The position numbers and the translations under genes are program-made. This document shows, piece after piece, positions 52,144 to 60,421 of a stretch of 64,000 bases of DNA; the stretch's first letter is position 1; each line of letters begins with the position of its first letter. Origin of the DNA: Roseicyclus sp965662675 (GTDB taxonomy: Bacteria; Pseudomonadota; Alphaproteobacteria; Rhodobacterales; Rhodobacteraceae). The stretch is from contig NZ_CBFIIK010000003.1 in NCBI RefSeq assembly GCF_965662675.1, forward strand, positions 39,039 to 103,038. The letters are read 5' to 3'. The notes below the pieces were generated by a model. That model searched no databases and was not told the DNA's origin. It was given only the letters and a program-made list of their open reading frames with translations.

Positions 52144-52425
52144 TCACAAGATCAAGGGCCGCGTCGGCCCCGCACCTGTGAGTTGTCGAAAACAATTGTC
52201 ATACACGACTTGCGGGTCGCGCCCTGCGATGAAATCGCTGCTGATCGTTACGCTACCCCTTGCCGCCGGCCCGTCCGACCCGACCCCGAAGCCGATCTCG
52301 CCACGGGGTTGGACGGCCAGACGCGCACGCTCGCTGCATTGCGCATAAGCATTCTCTTCGCTCACCTGCCCACAGGCCGCGAGCAAGGGCAGCACCAGCA
52401 CCAAAAGGGGCAGCGCGCGGATCAA
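52144..52425 (-). CDS. Small predicted lipoprotein between sdhA and sdhB
   Basis: 93 residues. N-terminal signal with lipobox (LVLPLLAACGQ), so the mature protein would be lipid-anchored at Cys18. The rest has two cysteines (AQCSERAR and YDNCFRQL) that could form a disulfide, and no recognised domain. The start appears to be TTG 52425, overlapping the sdhA stop (TTGA). Placement inside sdhCDAB suggests a role in complex II assembly or the envelope, or simply hitchhiking; this is inference. Confidence 0.65.
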   Translation of the reverse strand: MIRALPLLVLVLPLLAACGQVSEENAYAQCSERARLAVQPRGEIGFGVGSDGPAARGSVTISSDFIAGRDPQVVYDNCFRQLTGAGPTRPLIL

Positions 52426-54242
52426 TAGACCCGCGCCTTGGGCTTGATCTTCTCCAGATCGATACCGCCCTCGTTATGGCCCATCAGCGGGTTCAGATGC
52501 ACGGGGCGGTAATCCAGATCGACCTTTTCGCCATCGACCACGGCCAGCGAATGCTTGCGCCATGTCTTGTCGTCGCGATCGGGATAATCCTCATGCGCAT
52601 GTGCGCCGCGGCTTTCCTTGCGCGCCTCTGCCGAAACGATGGTGGCCATCGCGTTTGGCATCAGGTTCGTCAGCTCCAGCGTTTCCATGAGGTCCGAATT
52701 CCAGATCATCGAGCGATCCGTGACCTTGATGTCATCCATCTTGGCAGCGACGCCCGTCATCTTTTCCACGCCTTCGGCCAGGGTCTTGTCGGTACGGAAC
52801 ACCGCTGCGTCGGCCTGCATCGTTTTTTGCATCTCGAGGCGCAATTCGGCGGTGGCGATATTGCCCGAAGCATGGCGGATTCCGTCGAAACGCGACAATG
52901 CGAAATCGAGCGAGGCTTTCGGCACATCAGGCACCGCGCTGTCGCGGTCGACGACTTCGCCCGCCTTGATCGCGGCGGCCCGGCCAAAGACGACCAGATC
53001 GATCAAGCTGTTCGATCCAAGGCGGTTCGCACCATGCACGCTCGCACAGCCCGCCTCGCCCACGGCCATCAGGCCCGGCACGATCGCGTCGGGGTTCTTG
53101 GCGGTGGGGCGCAGCACTTCACCCCAGTAGTTCGTGGGAATGCCGCCCATGTTGTAATGGACCGTCGGCAGAACCGGGATCGGTTCCTTGTTCACATCGA
53201 CACCTGCGAAAATGCGCGCCGATTCCGAGATGCCGGGAAGGCGCAGCGCCAGCGTTTCGGGCGGCAAATGGTTCAGGTGCAGATGGATGTGATCGCCATC
53301 CTTGCCCACACCGCGCCCTTCGCGGATTTCCATCGTCATGCAGCGCGAGACCACATCGCGCGACGCCAGATCCTTGTAGGTCGGCGCGTAACGCTCCATG
53401 AAACGCTCGCCTTCGGAATTGGTCAGATAACCGCCCTCGCCACGCGCACCTTCGGTGATCAGGCAGCCCGCGCCATAAATGCCGGTGGGGTGGAACTGCA
53501 CGAATTCCATATCCTGCAAGGGCAAGCCCTGACGCGCGACCATGCCGCCGCCATCGCCGGTGCAGGTATGGGCCGAAGTCGCCGAGAAATAGGCGCGGCC
53601 ATAGCCGCCTGTCGCCAAGACGACCATCTTGGCGCGGAAGACATGCATGGTGCCATCATCGAGCTTCCACGCCACGACGCCGACACATTTGCCTTCATCA
53701 TCCATCAACAAATCAGTGGCGAAATACTCGATATAGAATTCGGCATTGTTCTTCAGCGATTGGCCGTAAAGCGTGTGCAAGATCGCGTGACCCGTCCGGT
53801 CGGCGGCGGCACAGGTGCGCTGCACCGGGGGGCCTTCGCCGAATTCGGTGGTGTGGCCGCCGAAGGGGCGCTGATAGATCTTGCCATCCTCGGTGCGCGA
53901 GAAGGGCACGCCGTAATGTTCCAGCTCATAAACCGCCTTGGGCGCTTCGCGGGCGAGGTATTCCATCGCATCCGTATCACCCAGCCAATCGGACCCTTTG
54001 ACTGTGTCATACATGTGCCAATGCCAATGGTCCGGCCCCATGTTGCTCAGGCTTGCCGCGATGCCGCCTTGGGCCGCAACGGTGTGCGAACGTGTCGGGA
54101 AAACCTTGGTCACACAGGCCGTCTTGAGGCCCTGCTCGGCCATGCCCAGCGTCGCGCGCAAGCCAGCGCCACCCGCACCCACCACGACGACGTCATAGGT
54201 ATGGGTGTTCAGCTCATAGGCGGGGGAGAGTGTATCTTTCAT
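52422..54242 (-). CDS. sdhA: Succinate dehydrogenase flavoprotein subunit
   Basis: Catalytic subunit oxidising succinate to fumarate. 606 residues. FAD-binding VVVGAGGAGLRATLGMAE; covalent flavin His in TRSHTVAAQGG; active-site Arg/His region HPTGIYGAGCLITEGARGEGGYL and RGVGKDGDHIHLHLNHL; GANRLGSNSLIDLVVFGRAA. C-terminal capping domain is complete, ending KIKPKARVY. It starts 8 bp after sdhD. Confidence 0.97.
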   Translation of the reverse strand: MKDTLSPAYELNTHTYDVVVVGAGGAGLRATLGMAEQGLKTACVTKVFPTRSHTVAAQGGIAASLSNMGPDHWHWHMYDTVKGSDWLGDTDAMEYLAREAPKAVYELEHYGVPFSRTEDGKIYQRPFGGHTTEFGEGPPVQRTCAAADRTGHAILHTLYGQSLKNNAEFYIEYFATDLLMDDEGKCVGVVAWKLDDGTMHVFRAKMVVLATGGYGRAYFSATSAHTCTGDGGGMVARQGLPLQDMEFVQFHPTGIYGAGCLITEGARGEGGYLTNSEGERFMERYAPTYKDLASRDVVSRCMTMEIREGRGVGKDGDHIHLHLNHLPPETLALRLPGISESARIFAGVDVNKEPIPVLPTVHYNMGGIPTNYWGEVLRPTAKNPDAIVPGLMAVGEAGCASVHGANRLGSNSLIDLVVFGRAAAIKAGEVVDRDSAVPDVPKASLDFALSRFDGIRHASGNIATAELRLEMQKTMQADAAVFRTDKTLAEGVEKMTGVAAKMDDIKVTDRSMIWNSDLMETLELTNLMPNAMATIVSAEARKESRGAHAHEDYPDRDDKTWRKHSLAVVDGEKVDLDYRPVHLNPLMGHNEGGIDLEKIKPKARVY

Positions 54243-54250
54243 CTACGTCC

Positions 54251-54625
54251 TCACAGTGCAATCTGCGCCAGTGCCACCAGCCCGCCTGCGGCAAGCCCGT
54301 AGCATAGGATCGTCGTGACGATCAGGCCGACCTTGCGGCTCAACCCACGGAAATAATCTTCGATCAACACCTGCATGCCCAAACGCATGTGGTGCATCCC
54401 CACAACCAGATAGGCCGATACGACCAGCGCGGGCATGGGCCGCGACAGGCTGGTCACCACATCGGCATGGGGCTGGCCCAAAAGGCCGCCAATGATGAAA
54501 AGGAAGAACGGCGTCAGCAGCAAAAGCGCCACCGAGGTGACCGTCATCGTCCAATGATGCGCGGTCCCCGACTTGGCGGAACCAAGACCCGTCACGCGCT
54601 TGCGGTCGGTTACATAGGCCATCAT
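54251..54625 (-). CDS. sdhD: Succinate dehydrogenase membrane anchor subunit
   Basis: 124-residue integral membrane protein with three hydrophobic segments, helping bind heme b and quinone. GSAKSGTAHHWTMTVTSVALLLLTPFF supplies the first segment and VVGMHHMRLGMQVLIEDYF the second, with the expected histidines near the membrane face. Third gene position in the sdhC-sdhD-sdhA order; 8-bp gaps on both sides. Confidence 0.93.
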   Translation of the reverse strand: MMAYVTDRKRVTGLGSAKSGTAHHWTMTVTSVALLLLTPFFLFIIGGLLGQPHADVVTSLSRPMPALVVSAYLVVGMHHMRLGMQVLIEDYFRGLSRKVGLIVTTILCYGLAAGGLVALAQIAL

Positions 54626-54633
54626 GCCCCCCC

Positions 54634-55017
54634 TCAGATCGCGATCAAGGTCAGCGCGGTCAGCACGACCGAACCGATGATCATCGCCCAGCCCAGCTTG
54701 TCGGACATCGCCACATCAAGCCCGCGCCCGGTATCCCAGATCAGGTGCCGCACGCCGCCCAGCGCGTGATACCATAGCGCCAGAACCGACAGCGCCATCA
54801 CGATATCGCCCAAGACCGATGTGATCAGCCCGTCGATCACGCTGAAATAAGCGCCACCGCTTGCGGCAGCCATTAACCACCAAACCACCGCGATCGCGCC
54901 GACCATCAAACCGTTGCCGGTGATACGCACGAAGATCGAGGTGATCGAGTTCAACTGTGGGCGATAAATCGTCAAATGGGGGGAAAGCGGTCTGTTTCCC
55001 CGGTTCACATCGGCCAT
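54634..55017 (-). CDS. sdhC: Succinate dehydrogenase cytochrome b556 subunit
   Basis: 127-residue membrane anchor, first gene of the operon. RPLSPHLTIYRPQLNSITSIFVRITG is the SdhC signature with quinone-site Ser and Arg, and LWYHALGGVRHLIWDTG has the heme-ligand His. Three membrane spans. ATG at 55017 follows GGAAGGGG. A candidate promoter lies at 55062-55090 and a tandem palindrome operator at 55156-55185. Confidence 0.95.
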   Translation of the reverse strand: MADVNRGNRPLSPHLTIYRPQLNSITSIFVRITGNGLMVGAIAVVWWLMAAASGGAYFSVIDGLITSVLGDIVMALSVLALWYHALGGVRHLIWDTGRGLDVAMSDKLGWAMIIGSVVLTALTLIAI

Positions 55018-55061
55018 GGCTGAACCCCTTCCGGCTATTCTCTCAAGGTCTGGCGGTTGTC

Positions 55062-55090
55062 ATGATAATCAATAGCGCCTTTTACGTCAC
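55062..55090 (-). promoter_or_regulatory. Candidate sdhC promoter (-35 GTGACG / -10 TATCAT)
   Basis: Minus-strand GTGACG, 17-bp spacer, TATCAT, ending 45 bp upstream of the sdhC ATG. It agrees with the sigma-70 consensus at 4 of 6 and 5 of 6 positions. Weak on its own but well placed downstream of the tandem operator. Confidence 0.35.
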
Positions 55091-55155
55091 TGTCACCTGC
55101 AACGATCGGGCTTATCGGGCCAAGCCTTGGGGCGTAACGCCGCAGATCTGTCTTT

Positions 55156-55185
55156 TGTGATCACGCTTTTCAATCATGTGATCAC
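55156..55185. promoter_or_regulatory. Tandem TGTGATCAC operator upstream of sdhC
   Basis: Two TGTGATCAC copies start at 55156 and 55177, 21 bp apart, with 12 bp between them beginning GCTTTTC. They lie about 140-170 bp upstream of the sdhC ATG. The same pair with the same 21-bp spacing occurs upstream of sucC. Confidence 0.6.
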
Positions 55186-55205
55186 GAAGTGGCATTCACC
55201 ACCTA

Positions 55206-56246
55206 TCATGATGGAATCAACACCCAATAATCCAGATCGAGCAAGACATGCGGTAGGTATTTCCCCGCTGCATCGCGCAGCGCGCCTGCTTGGCCCGCGG
55301 CATTCACCGCCACCAGCCGCAGGCGCATCGCCCCCACACCGGGGGCCGTGGTGGGGGCCAGATCCAGCACCTCCGACCATGCCCGAACGGTATCGCCCGC
55401 GAAACATGGGTTGGCATGGGCGCCGCCATTGATCGCTACGATCATCTGCGCATTGGCCAGCCCGTTGAAACTCAGCGCACGCGCCAGCGAGATGACATGC
55501 CCGCCATAGATCAACCGCCGCCCATCCTCGCGCAGCGTGCCGTCGTAATGGGTCTTGGCGGTGTTCTGCCAAAGCCGTGTCGCCATCATATGCTCGGCAT
55601 CCTCGATGGTGACGCCGTCGACATGGTCGATCACCTCGCCCACGGCATAATCGCCGATGCGGTGCGGCTCGCCGGCCTGCACAAAATCATAACCCGTGAA
55701 ATCCAACCCCGCCGGGATCACCAATGTCGCCGGATCGACGACCGATGCCAGTTCCGGCACCACGGGATCGGGCGCCGGGGCCGCCGCATCACGTTTGCGC
55801 ACCATCACCCAGCGCACATAATCCAGCACCACATCACCATGCTGGTTGCGCCCCTCGCTGCGGACATAGACCACCCCGGTCTTGCCGTTGGAGTTCTCTT
55901 TCAGCCCGATCACCGTCGAGCGCGAGGTCAGCGTATCGCCGGGCCAGACAGGCGCATGAAAGCGCCCCTCCGCATAGCCCAGATTGGCCACCGCATTGAG
56001 CGAGATATCGGGCACCGTCTTGCCGAAGACAGTGTGAAAGGCGATCAGATCATCCATCGGACTGGCCTTGAGCCCGCAGGCCCGCGCGAATTCATCCGAG
56101 GAATGGATTGCCCCGCGCGCAGGGTAAAGCGCGTGATAAAGCGCGCGCTCACCGCCCGATACGGTGCGCGGCACGGCATGGGCGATCACCTCGCCCAGCC
56201 GATAATCCTCGAAAAAACGGCCGGCATTGGTTTTGGTCGCCGCCAT
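55206..56246 (-). CDS. mch: Mesaconyl-CoA hydratase (MaoC family)
   Basis: Hydrates mesaconyl-CoA to beta-methylmalyl-CoA in the ethylmalonyl-CoA pathway of acetate assimilation. 346 residues with two hot-dog MaoC-like halves. The N-terminal half holds RFFEDYRLGEVIAHAVPRTVSGGE and ASPMDDLIAFHTVFGKTVPD; the second has TRLWQNTAKTHYD, YGGHVISLARALSFNGLAN and GGAHANPCFAGDTV. Neighbours nnrU, DUF1737 and mcl2 are the same as around R. sphaeroides mch, which supports the call over a generic MaoC dehydratase. ATG at 56246, one base after the DUF1737 stop. Confidence 0.88.
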   Translation of the reverse strand: MAATKTNAGRFFEDYRLGEVIAHAVPRTVSGGERALYHALYPARGAIHSSDEFARACGLKASPMDDLIAFHTVFGKTVPDISLNAVANLGYAEGRFHAPVWPGDTLTSRSTVIGLKENSNGKTGVVYVRSEGRNQHGDVVLDYVRWVMVRKRDAAAPAPDPVVPELASVVDPATLVIPAGLDFTGYDFVQAGEPHRIGDYAVGEVIDHVDGVTIEDAEHMMATRLWQNTAKTHYDGTLREDGRRLIYGGHVISLARALSFNGLANAQMIVAINGGAHANPCFAGDTVRAWSEVLDLAPTTAPGVGAMRLRLVAVNAAGQAGALRDAAGKYLPHVLLDLDYWVLIPS

Positions 56247-56247
56247 C

Positions 56248-56451
56248 CTATTGCGCCCCCAGCTTCATCTCGGGGCTATAGGGCGCGTCGATCTCCTTGG
56301 TCACGGCCTGCCCGCAGCGCATCACGCCGCGCGCCGCATCGAAAGACATCACAGGGTCGCCATGCAGCACCCAGCCCTTCGACAGCGCCTCGGACACCTT
56401 GTGGCAAAAGGTTGAGGTGTCATCCTCGGTCAGCAAACGATAGATCTTCAT
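56248..56451 (-). CDS. DUF1737 domain-containing small protein
   Basis: 67 residues from ATG 56451, with the short DUF1737 module YRLLTEDDTSTFCHKVSEALSKGW at the N-terminus. Function unknown. It lies 7 bp after nnrU and 1 bp before mch, so it belongs to the mcl2-nnrU-DUF1737-mch operon. Confidence 0.8.
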   Translation of the reverse strand: MKIYRLLTEDDTSTFCHKVSEALSKGWVLHGDPVMSFDAARGVMRCGQAVTKEIDAPYSPEMKLGAQ

Positions 56452-56458
56452 CCCAGCC

Positions 56459-57013
56459 TCACATCGGGAAAGGGTAATAGCCAAGCCATGTGTGGACCCA
56501 TGCGACGACGCCATAAAGCACCGCACCCACGCCAAAGGCGATTGCATCCTTCAGCACGCTGGTATCAGTGGGCCGCTCCCATGCGCGGTTGGCGCGGTTG
56601 ATCAAGATGACCGATACGACCGCCCAAGCCAGCATGCCGCCAAACAAGATGATCGAGGCCAGATCGCCATTCACCAAAAGATGCGCCACCGCCCAAGCCT
56701 TGACGCCCGTCAACTGCTTGTGACGCACCCGCGCGGCCATCGTGCCGTTGATCGACGACAAGGCAAAAAACCAAAATCCGATCAGGATCAACAGGTTGGC
56801 GATATGCGTCATGAAGGCGGGCGGCACCCAGACGGCGGCGAAGCCCGCGTTGCGGTAGCCGATCACCATCGCCACCACGCCCAACAGCATGATCAGCGAC
56901 AAGATCCCCTTGCCCTTGTCACCCCAAGCCGCGCGTTTCTCGGGCGCCAGCCGTCTGACCCAATGCCCCCCCGCGAACAGACCGATCCCGATGATCAAAA
57001 CCAGATAACCCAT
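56459..57013 (-). CDS. NnrU family membrane protein
   Basis: 184-residue integral membrane protein with about five hydrophobic segments. Recognised from LFAGGHWVRRLAPEKRAAWG, IGYRNAGFAAVWVPP and WAVAHLLVNGDLASIILFGGMLAWAV. NnrU was named from nitrite/nitric oxide reduction loci but appears widely; its role here, inside a carbon-assimilation operon, is not known. ATG 57013 overlaps the mcl2 stop (a GTG at 57016 is also possible). Confidence 0.85.
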   Translation of the reverse strand: MGYLVLIIGIGLFAGGHWVRRLAPEKRAAWGDKGKGILSLIMLLGVVAMVIGYRNAGFAAVWVPPAFMTHIANLLILIGFWFFALSSINGTMAARVRHKQLTGVKAWAVAHLLVNGDLASIILFGGMLAWAVVSVILINRANRAWERPTDTSVLKDAIAFGVGAVLYGVVAWVHTWLGYYPFPM

Positions 57014-57894
57014 CACGCGACATCCCCTTGTGCTTGCTCTGCCGCTGCAATCGCATCGGCTTTGGCCAGTGTAGCACGGGCCGTTTCGACATGCAGGTTT
57101 TCCACGATCTTGCCATCGACGACCGCAACCCCCTGACCTTGGGCCAGCGCCGCCTCATAGGCCGCGATCTGACGCCGGGCCAGATCGACCTCGTCCGCAC
57201 TGGGGCCAAAGGCGGCATTCGCGATCGCCACCTGCGCCGGGTGGATCAGTGTCTTGCCATCAAAGCCGAAATCGCGCCCCTCGGCGCATTCGGCGGCCAA
57301 GCCTTCCTCGTCCTTGAACGCGTTATAGACCCCGTCGACACAGATGATGCCCGCCGCGCGTGCCGCCAACAGGCAATGCTGCAAGGCCATGGTCATGGCA
57401 CCGCGCGTGCGCGATCCCAGATCCTTGGCCAGATCATTGGTGCCCATCACGAACCCCGCCATGCGCGGCGCGCGCGCGATCTCGGCGGCGTTCAAGATGC
57501 CGATGGGCGTTTCCATCATCGCCCAAAGCTGCGTGTCCTTTGCCGCCGGGATCGCGTCGAGCATTCCGGCCACTGCCGCCACATCGGCCGCCGATCCCAC
57601 CTTGGGCAACAAAATCGCCTCCGGCCCGACAGCGGCAATCGCGGCCAGATCGTCGGCGCCCCAAATCGTGTCCATCCCGTTGATCCGTACGATCTGCGCC
57701 CGCGCGCCGTAGCCGCCTTGCGCCAGCGTCGCGGCCAACAGCGCGCGCGCATTGGCCTTTTCCTCGATGCTGACCGCGTCTTCCAAATCGAAGATGATCG
57801 CATCGACGGCCAAGCCGCGCGCCTTTTCCAGCGCACGGTCGCGCGATCCGGGAATATAAAGAACGGAACGGTAAGGGCGTGCGCGAAGGTCCAT
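57013..57894 (-). CDS. mcl2: (3S)-malyl-CoA thioesterase / CitE-like lyase
   Basis: CitE/HpcH-aldolase superfamily protein, 293 residues from ATG 57894, preceded by AAGGAGG. PYRSVLYIPGSRDRALEKARGLAVDAIIFDLEDAV, IVRINGMDTIWG, AILLPKVG, WAMMETPIGILNA and FDGKTLIHPAQVAIAN give the acidic Mg/CoA-binding fold. It resembles R. sphaeroides Mcl2 more than Mcl1, which starts differently and is longer. Mcl2 hydrolyses (S)-malyl-CoA to malate in the ethylmalonyl-CoA pathway. Start of the mcl2-nnrU-DUF1737-mch operon. Confidence 0.85.
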   Translation of the reverse strand: MDLRARPYRSVLYIPGSRDRALEKARGLAVDAIIFDLEDAVSIEEKANARALLAATLAQGGYGARAQIVRINGMDTIWGADDLAAIAAVGPEAILLPKVGSAADVAAVAGMLDAIPAAKDTQLWAMMETPIGILNAAEIARAPRMAGFVMGTNDLAKDLGSRTRGAMTMALQHCLLAARAAGIICVDGVYNAFKDEEGLAAECAEGRDFGFDGKTLIHPAQVAIANAAFGPSADEVDLARRQIAAYEAALAQGQGVAVVDGKIVENLHVETARATLAKADAIAAAEQAQGDVA

Positions 57895-58174
57895 CGACCA
57901 CCTCCTTCTCGGCAGGCTGGGGCAGTTCTCGGCGTCCGAGGGATCACAGCTTGGCCGCGAAGGCAAGCCTTGGCATGCCGCATCGCAGCAAAATAATGTC
58001 GCAAGGGGCGCGCTTGGCGCAAGAAAACACCAAGCCCCTCCCCTTCACACGATGTTAACCGAGATGAGGCATCTTCAGGATCGGTGCGGCGCTGCGAAGC
58101 TGCCGCTTGTGCGAGACGGGCGTGATGCCGATGCTCCTTGCCCCGCGCGCACGCCCTTTGTGAAAGGGTTGCCG

Positions 58175-58489
58175 ATGTTTCGGATATGTCTTCTTCCCGC
58201 CGTAGTCGCGCTGGTCGCAATGCTTTGGCCTCATACACCCGTCATGGCGCAGCAGGCGATGATCTGCGGCCAGCGCGACCAGATCATCGCCCAGCTACAG
58301 GCCCGCTTCGGCGAAGAGCGGCGCTCGATGGGGTTGGCGGGCCGCAACAGGATCATCGAGCTTTATGTCTCCGACAACACGGGCAGCTGGACCATCACCA
58401 TCACCGGCGTCGACGGGATCACTTGCCTGATCGCTTCGGGGCAGCATTTCGAAAGCTTCGCCCCCACCCCGCGCGGTCAGAACCTCTAG
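58175..58489 (+). CDS. Small secreted protein of unknown function
   Basis: 104 residues from ATG 58175 with a Sec signal peptide cleaved after PVMA. The mature part contains MICGQRDQIIAQLQARFGEERRSMGL, IELYVSDNTGSWTITITG and GITCLIASGQHF, with two cysteines. I do not recognise a named domain; small proteins of this form are common in Rhodobacterales. AAAGGG lies upstream. The 280-bp gap before it (57895-58174) holds the mcl2 leader and no other clear feature. Confidence 0.7.
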   Translation: MFRICLLPAVVALVAMLWPHTPVMAQQAMICGQRDQIIAQLQARFGEERRSMGLAGRNRIIELYVSDNTGSWTITITGVDGITCLIASGQHFESFAPTPRGQNL

Positions 58490-58494
58490 CCCCA

Positions 58495-59247
58495 TCACAT
58501 CAACCCATCCCAAAGCAGCTTGAGCCCCGTCAGCATCAAGGCGGTATAGGCCACCATGAAAAACGCCCGCTCGGGGATCAGCTTATGCGCCTTGACCCCG
58601 ATCAACGTGCCAAGGAGTGCAAAGGGAATAAGCGCCGCACTCCACCCCAATAGCTGCCATGAGAACAGCCCCAGCATGGTATAAAGTGCCGCCTTCATCG
58701 CATTGACCACCCAGAACACGATCACCGAAGTCGCGTGATAGCGCGTCTTGTCGATACCGCCTTGGCCCAGCATGAATACCGCGAATGGCGGCCCGCCCGC
58801 ATGGGCCACAAAGCTGGTGAAGCCCACGCCGATACCCGCGACCCAGCCCTTGCGCCGGTCGAACCCCGTAGGCCGTGGCGCGATCAGCCCCCGCGCTAAG
58901 GCGATCCGAAACAGCGGAAACCCCACCGCCACCACCCCGATCAGCACCCGGATCGCATCGGCCGAGACAATGCTGAACAGCGCCGCCCCCAGCGCCAGCC
59001 CCGGCACCGCCCCGGTCAGGATCGCGCCCGCCGATGGTTTGTCCCAGCGGCCCCAATAGGCGCGCACCGCTGCGACATCGATCGCCATCAAGACCGGCAG
59101 CATCAAGGCCAGCGCAACGCCCGGCTCGATCACGATGGCCAGAATCGCCGACCCTGCAAATCCCAGCGAACCGCCGAAACCGCCCTTGGATATGCCCGCC
59201 AGCAGCGCCCCGAGCGCGGCCAGCCCAAAGATCCACCCTTCCAGCAC
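58495..59247 (-). CDS. TauE/SafE family sulfite exporter-like permease
   Basis: 250-residue membrane protein with about eight hydrophobic segments. The N-terminal repeat shows AGISKGGFGGSLGFAG and the C-terminal repeat GVGFTSFVAHAGGPPFAVFML, the paired motifs of this family. Members export sulfite, sulfoacetate or other organic anions, or import uracil; the substrate cannot be read here. GTG start at 59247. Divergent from mdh across 156 bp. Confidence 0.85.
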   Translation of the reverse strand: MLEGWIFGLAALGALLAGISKGGFGGSLGFAGSAILAIVIEPGVALALMLPVLMAIDVAAVRAYWGRWDKPSAGAILTGAVPGLALGAALFSIVSADAIRVLIGVVAVGFPLFRIALARGLIAPRPTGFDRRKGWVAGIGVGFTSFVAHAGGPPFAVFMLGQGGIDKTRYHATSVIVFWVVNAMKAALYTMLGLFSWQLLGWSAALIPFALLGTLIGVKAHKLIPERAFFMVAYTALMLTGLKLLWDGLM

Positions 59248-59403
59248 GGTTCATCCTTTCCCAAGTGTTTCAGGGGCTTGCCCAAATGCAGCGGCCTGTG
59301 GCCGCGCAGTGGGGCTTTCCGCCGCGCTGCAGCAGACTTGCGCAAGACACGGCGCAGGGCTACGCCATCGCCGATATCAATGAGGGACTTGGAGATCAAT
59401 CTC

Positions 59404-60366
59404 ATGGCCAGACCCAAGATCGCGCTGATCGGCGCCGGTCAGATCGGTGGCACTCTTGCCCACCTCGTCGCGCTCAAGGAATTGGGGGATGTCGTCTTGT
59501 TCGACATCGCCGAGGGCACACCACAGGGCAAAGCACTCGACATCGCCGAAAGCGGCCCGTCGGAACGCTTCGATGCCAAGCTCAAGGGCACCAACGACTA
59601 CGCCGATATCGCAGGCGCCGATGTCTGCATCGTCACCGCAGGTGTGCCGCGCAAACCCGGCATGAGCCGCGATGACCTCTTGGGCATCAACCTCAAGGTC
59701 ATGAAATCGGTGGGCGAAGGCATCGCCAAGCATGCCCCAAAGGCATTCGTGATCTGCATCACCAACCCGCTTGATGCGATGGTCTGGGCACTGCAGAAAT
59801 TCTCGGGCCTTCCCCCCCACATGGTTTGCGGCATGGCCGGCGTTCTCGACTCTGCGCGCTTCCGCCATTTCTTGGCCGAAGAGTTCGAAGTATCGATGAA
59901 AGACGTCACCGCCTTCGTTCTCGGCGGGCATGGCGACACGATGGTCCCCTCGGTGCGCTATTCCACCGTCGCTGGCATCCCGCTGCCCGATTTGATCGAG
60001 ATGGGCTGGACCACCAAGGAAAAGATGGATGCCATCGTGCAGCGCACGCGTGATGGTGGCGCGGAAATCGTAGGCTTGCTCAAGACCGGCTCGGCCTTCT
60101 ACGCGCCCGCGACATCGGCCATCGAAATGGCCGAGGCTTTCCTCAAGGACCAAAAGCGCGTCCTGCCCTGTGCGGCCCATTGCGATGGCGAGTTCGGCTT
60201 GAAAAAGATGTATGTCGGCGTGCCCACCGTGATCGGCAAAGGCGGGATCGAGCGTATCGTCGAGATCAAGCTGACCAAGGACGAACAGGCGATGTTCGAC
60301 AATTCGGTCGCCGCGGTGAAAGGCCTTGTCGACGCCTGCAAGGCAATCGACGAAAGCCTCGCCTGA
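59404..60366 (+). CDS. mdh: Malate dehydrogenase
   Basis: NAD-dependent malate to oxaloacetate in the TCA cycle. 320 residues of the lactate dehydrogenase-like Mdh type found in alphaproteobacteria. NAD loop IALIGAGQIGGTLAH; substrate Arg in AGVPRKPGMSRDDLL; ITNPLDAMVW; catalytic His in LGGHGDTMVPSVRYS. ATG 59404; in-frame sequence upstream does not look coding. A strong hairpin follows at 60375-60404. Confidence 0.96.
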   Translation: MARPKIALIGAGQIGGTLAHLVALKELGDVVLFDIAEGTPQGKALDIAESGPSERFDAKLKGTNDYADIAGADVCIVTAGVPRKPGMSRDDLLGINLKVMKSVGEGIAKHAPKAFVICITNPLDAMVWALQKFSGLPPHMVCGMAGVLDSARFRHFLAEEFEVSMKDVTAFVLGGHGDTMVPSVRYSTVAGIPLPDLIEMGWTTKEKMDAIVQRTRDGGAEIVGLLKTGSAFYAPATSAIEMAEAFLKDQKRVLPCAAHCDGEFGLKKMYVGVPTVIGKGGIERIVEIKLTKDEQAMFDNSVAAVKGLVDACKAIDESLA

Positions 60367-60374
60367 TGATTTTC

Positions 60375-60404
60375 GCGGCGGCCCCCGATCCAAGGGGCCG
60401 CCGC
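60375..60404 (+). terminator. Hairpin after mdh
   Basis: GCGGCGGCCCC and GGGGCCGCCGC form a perfect 11-bp stem with an 8-nt loop, 8 bp after the mdh stop. There is no T-run, so it may act as a stabilising 3' hairpin or weak terminator. Confidence 0.45.
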
Positions 60405-60421
60405 ACCCCCAGACGCGCCAG

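Noticed and set aside
57966..58010. TTGC-rich stretch upstream of mcl2 as a possible RamB/PccR-type site
   Set aside because: TTGCG and TTTTGC occur near one another, but I cannot align a full known consensus; chance is likely in this sequence context.
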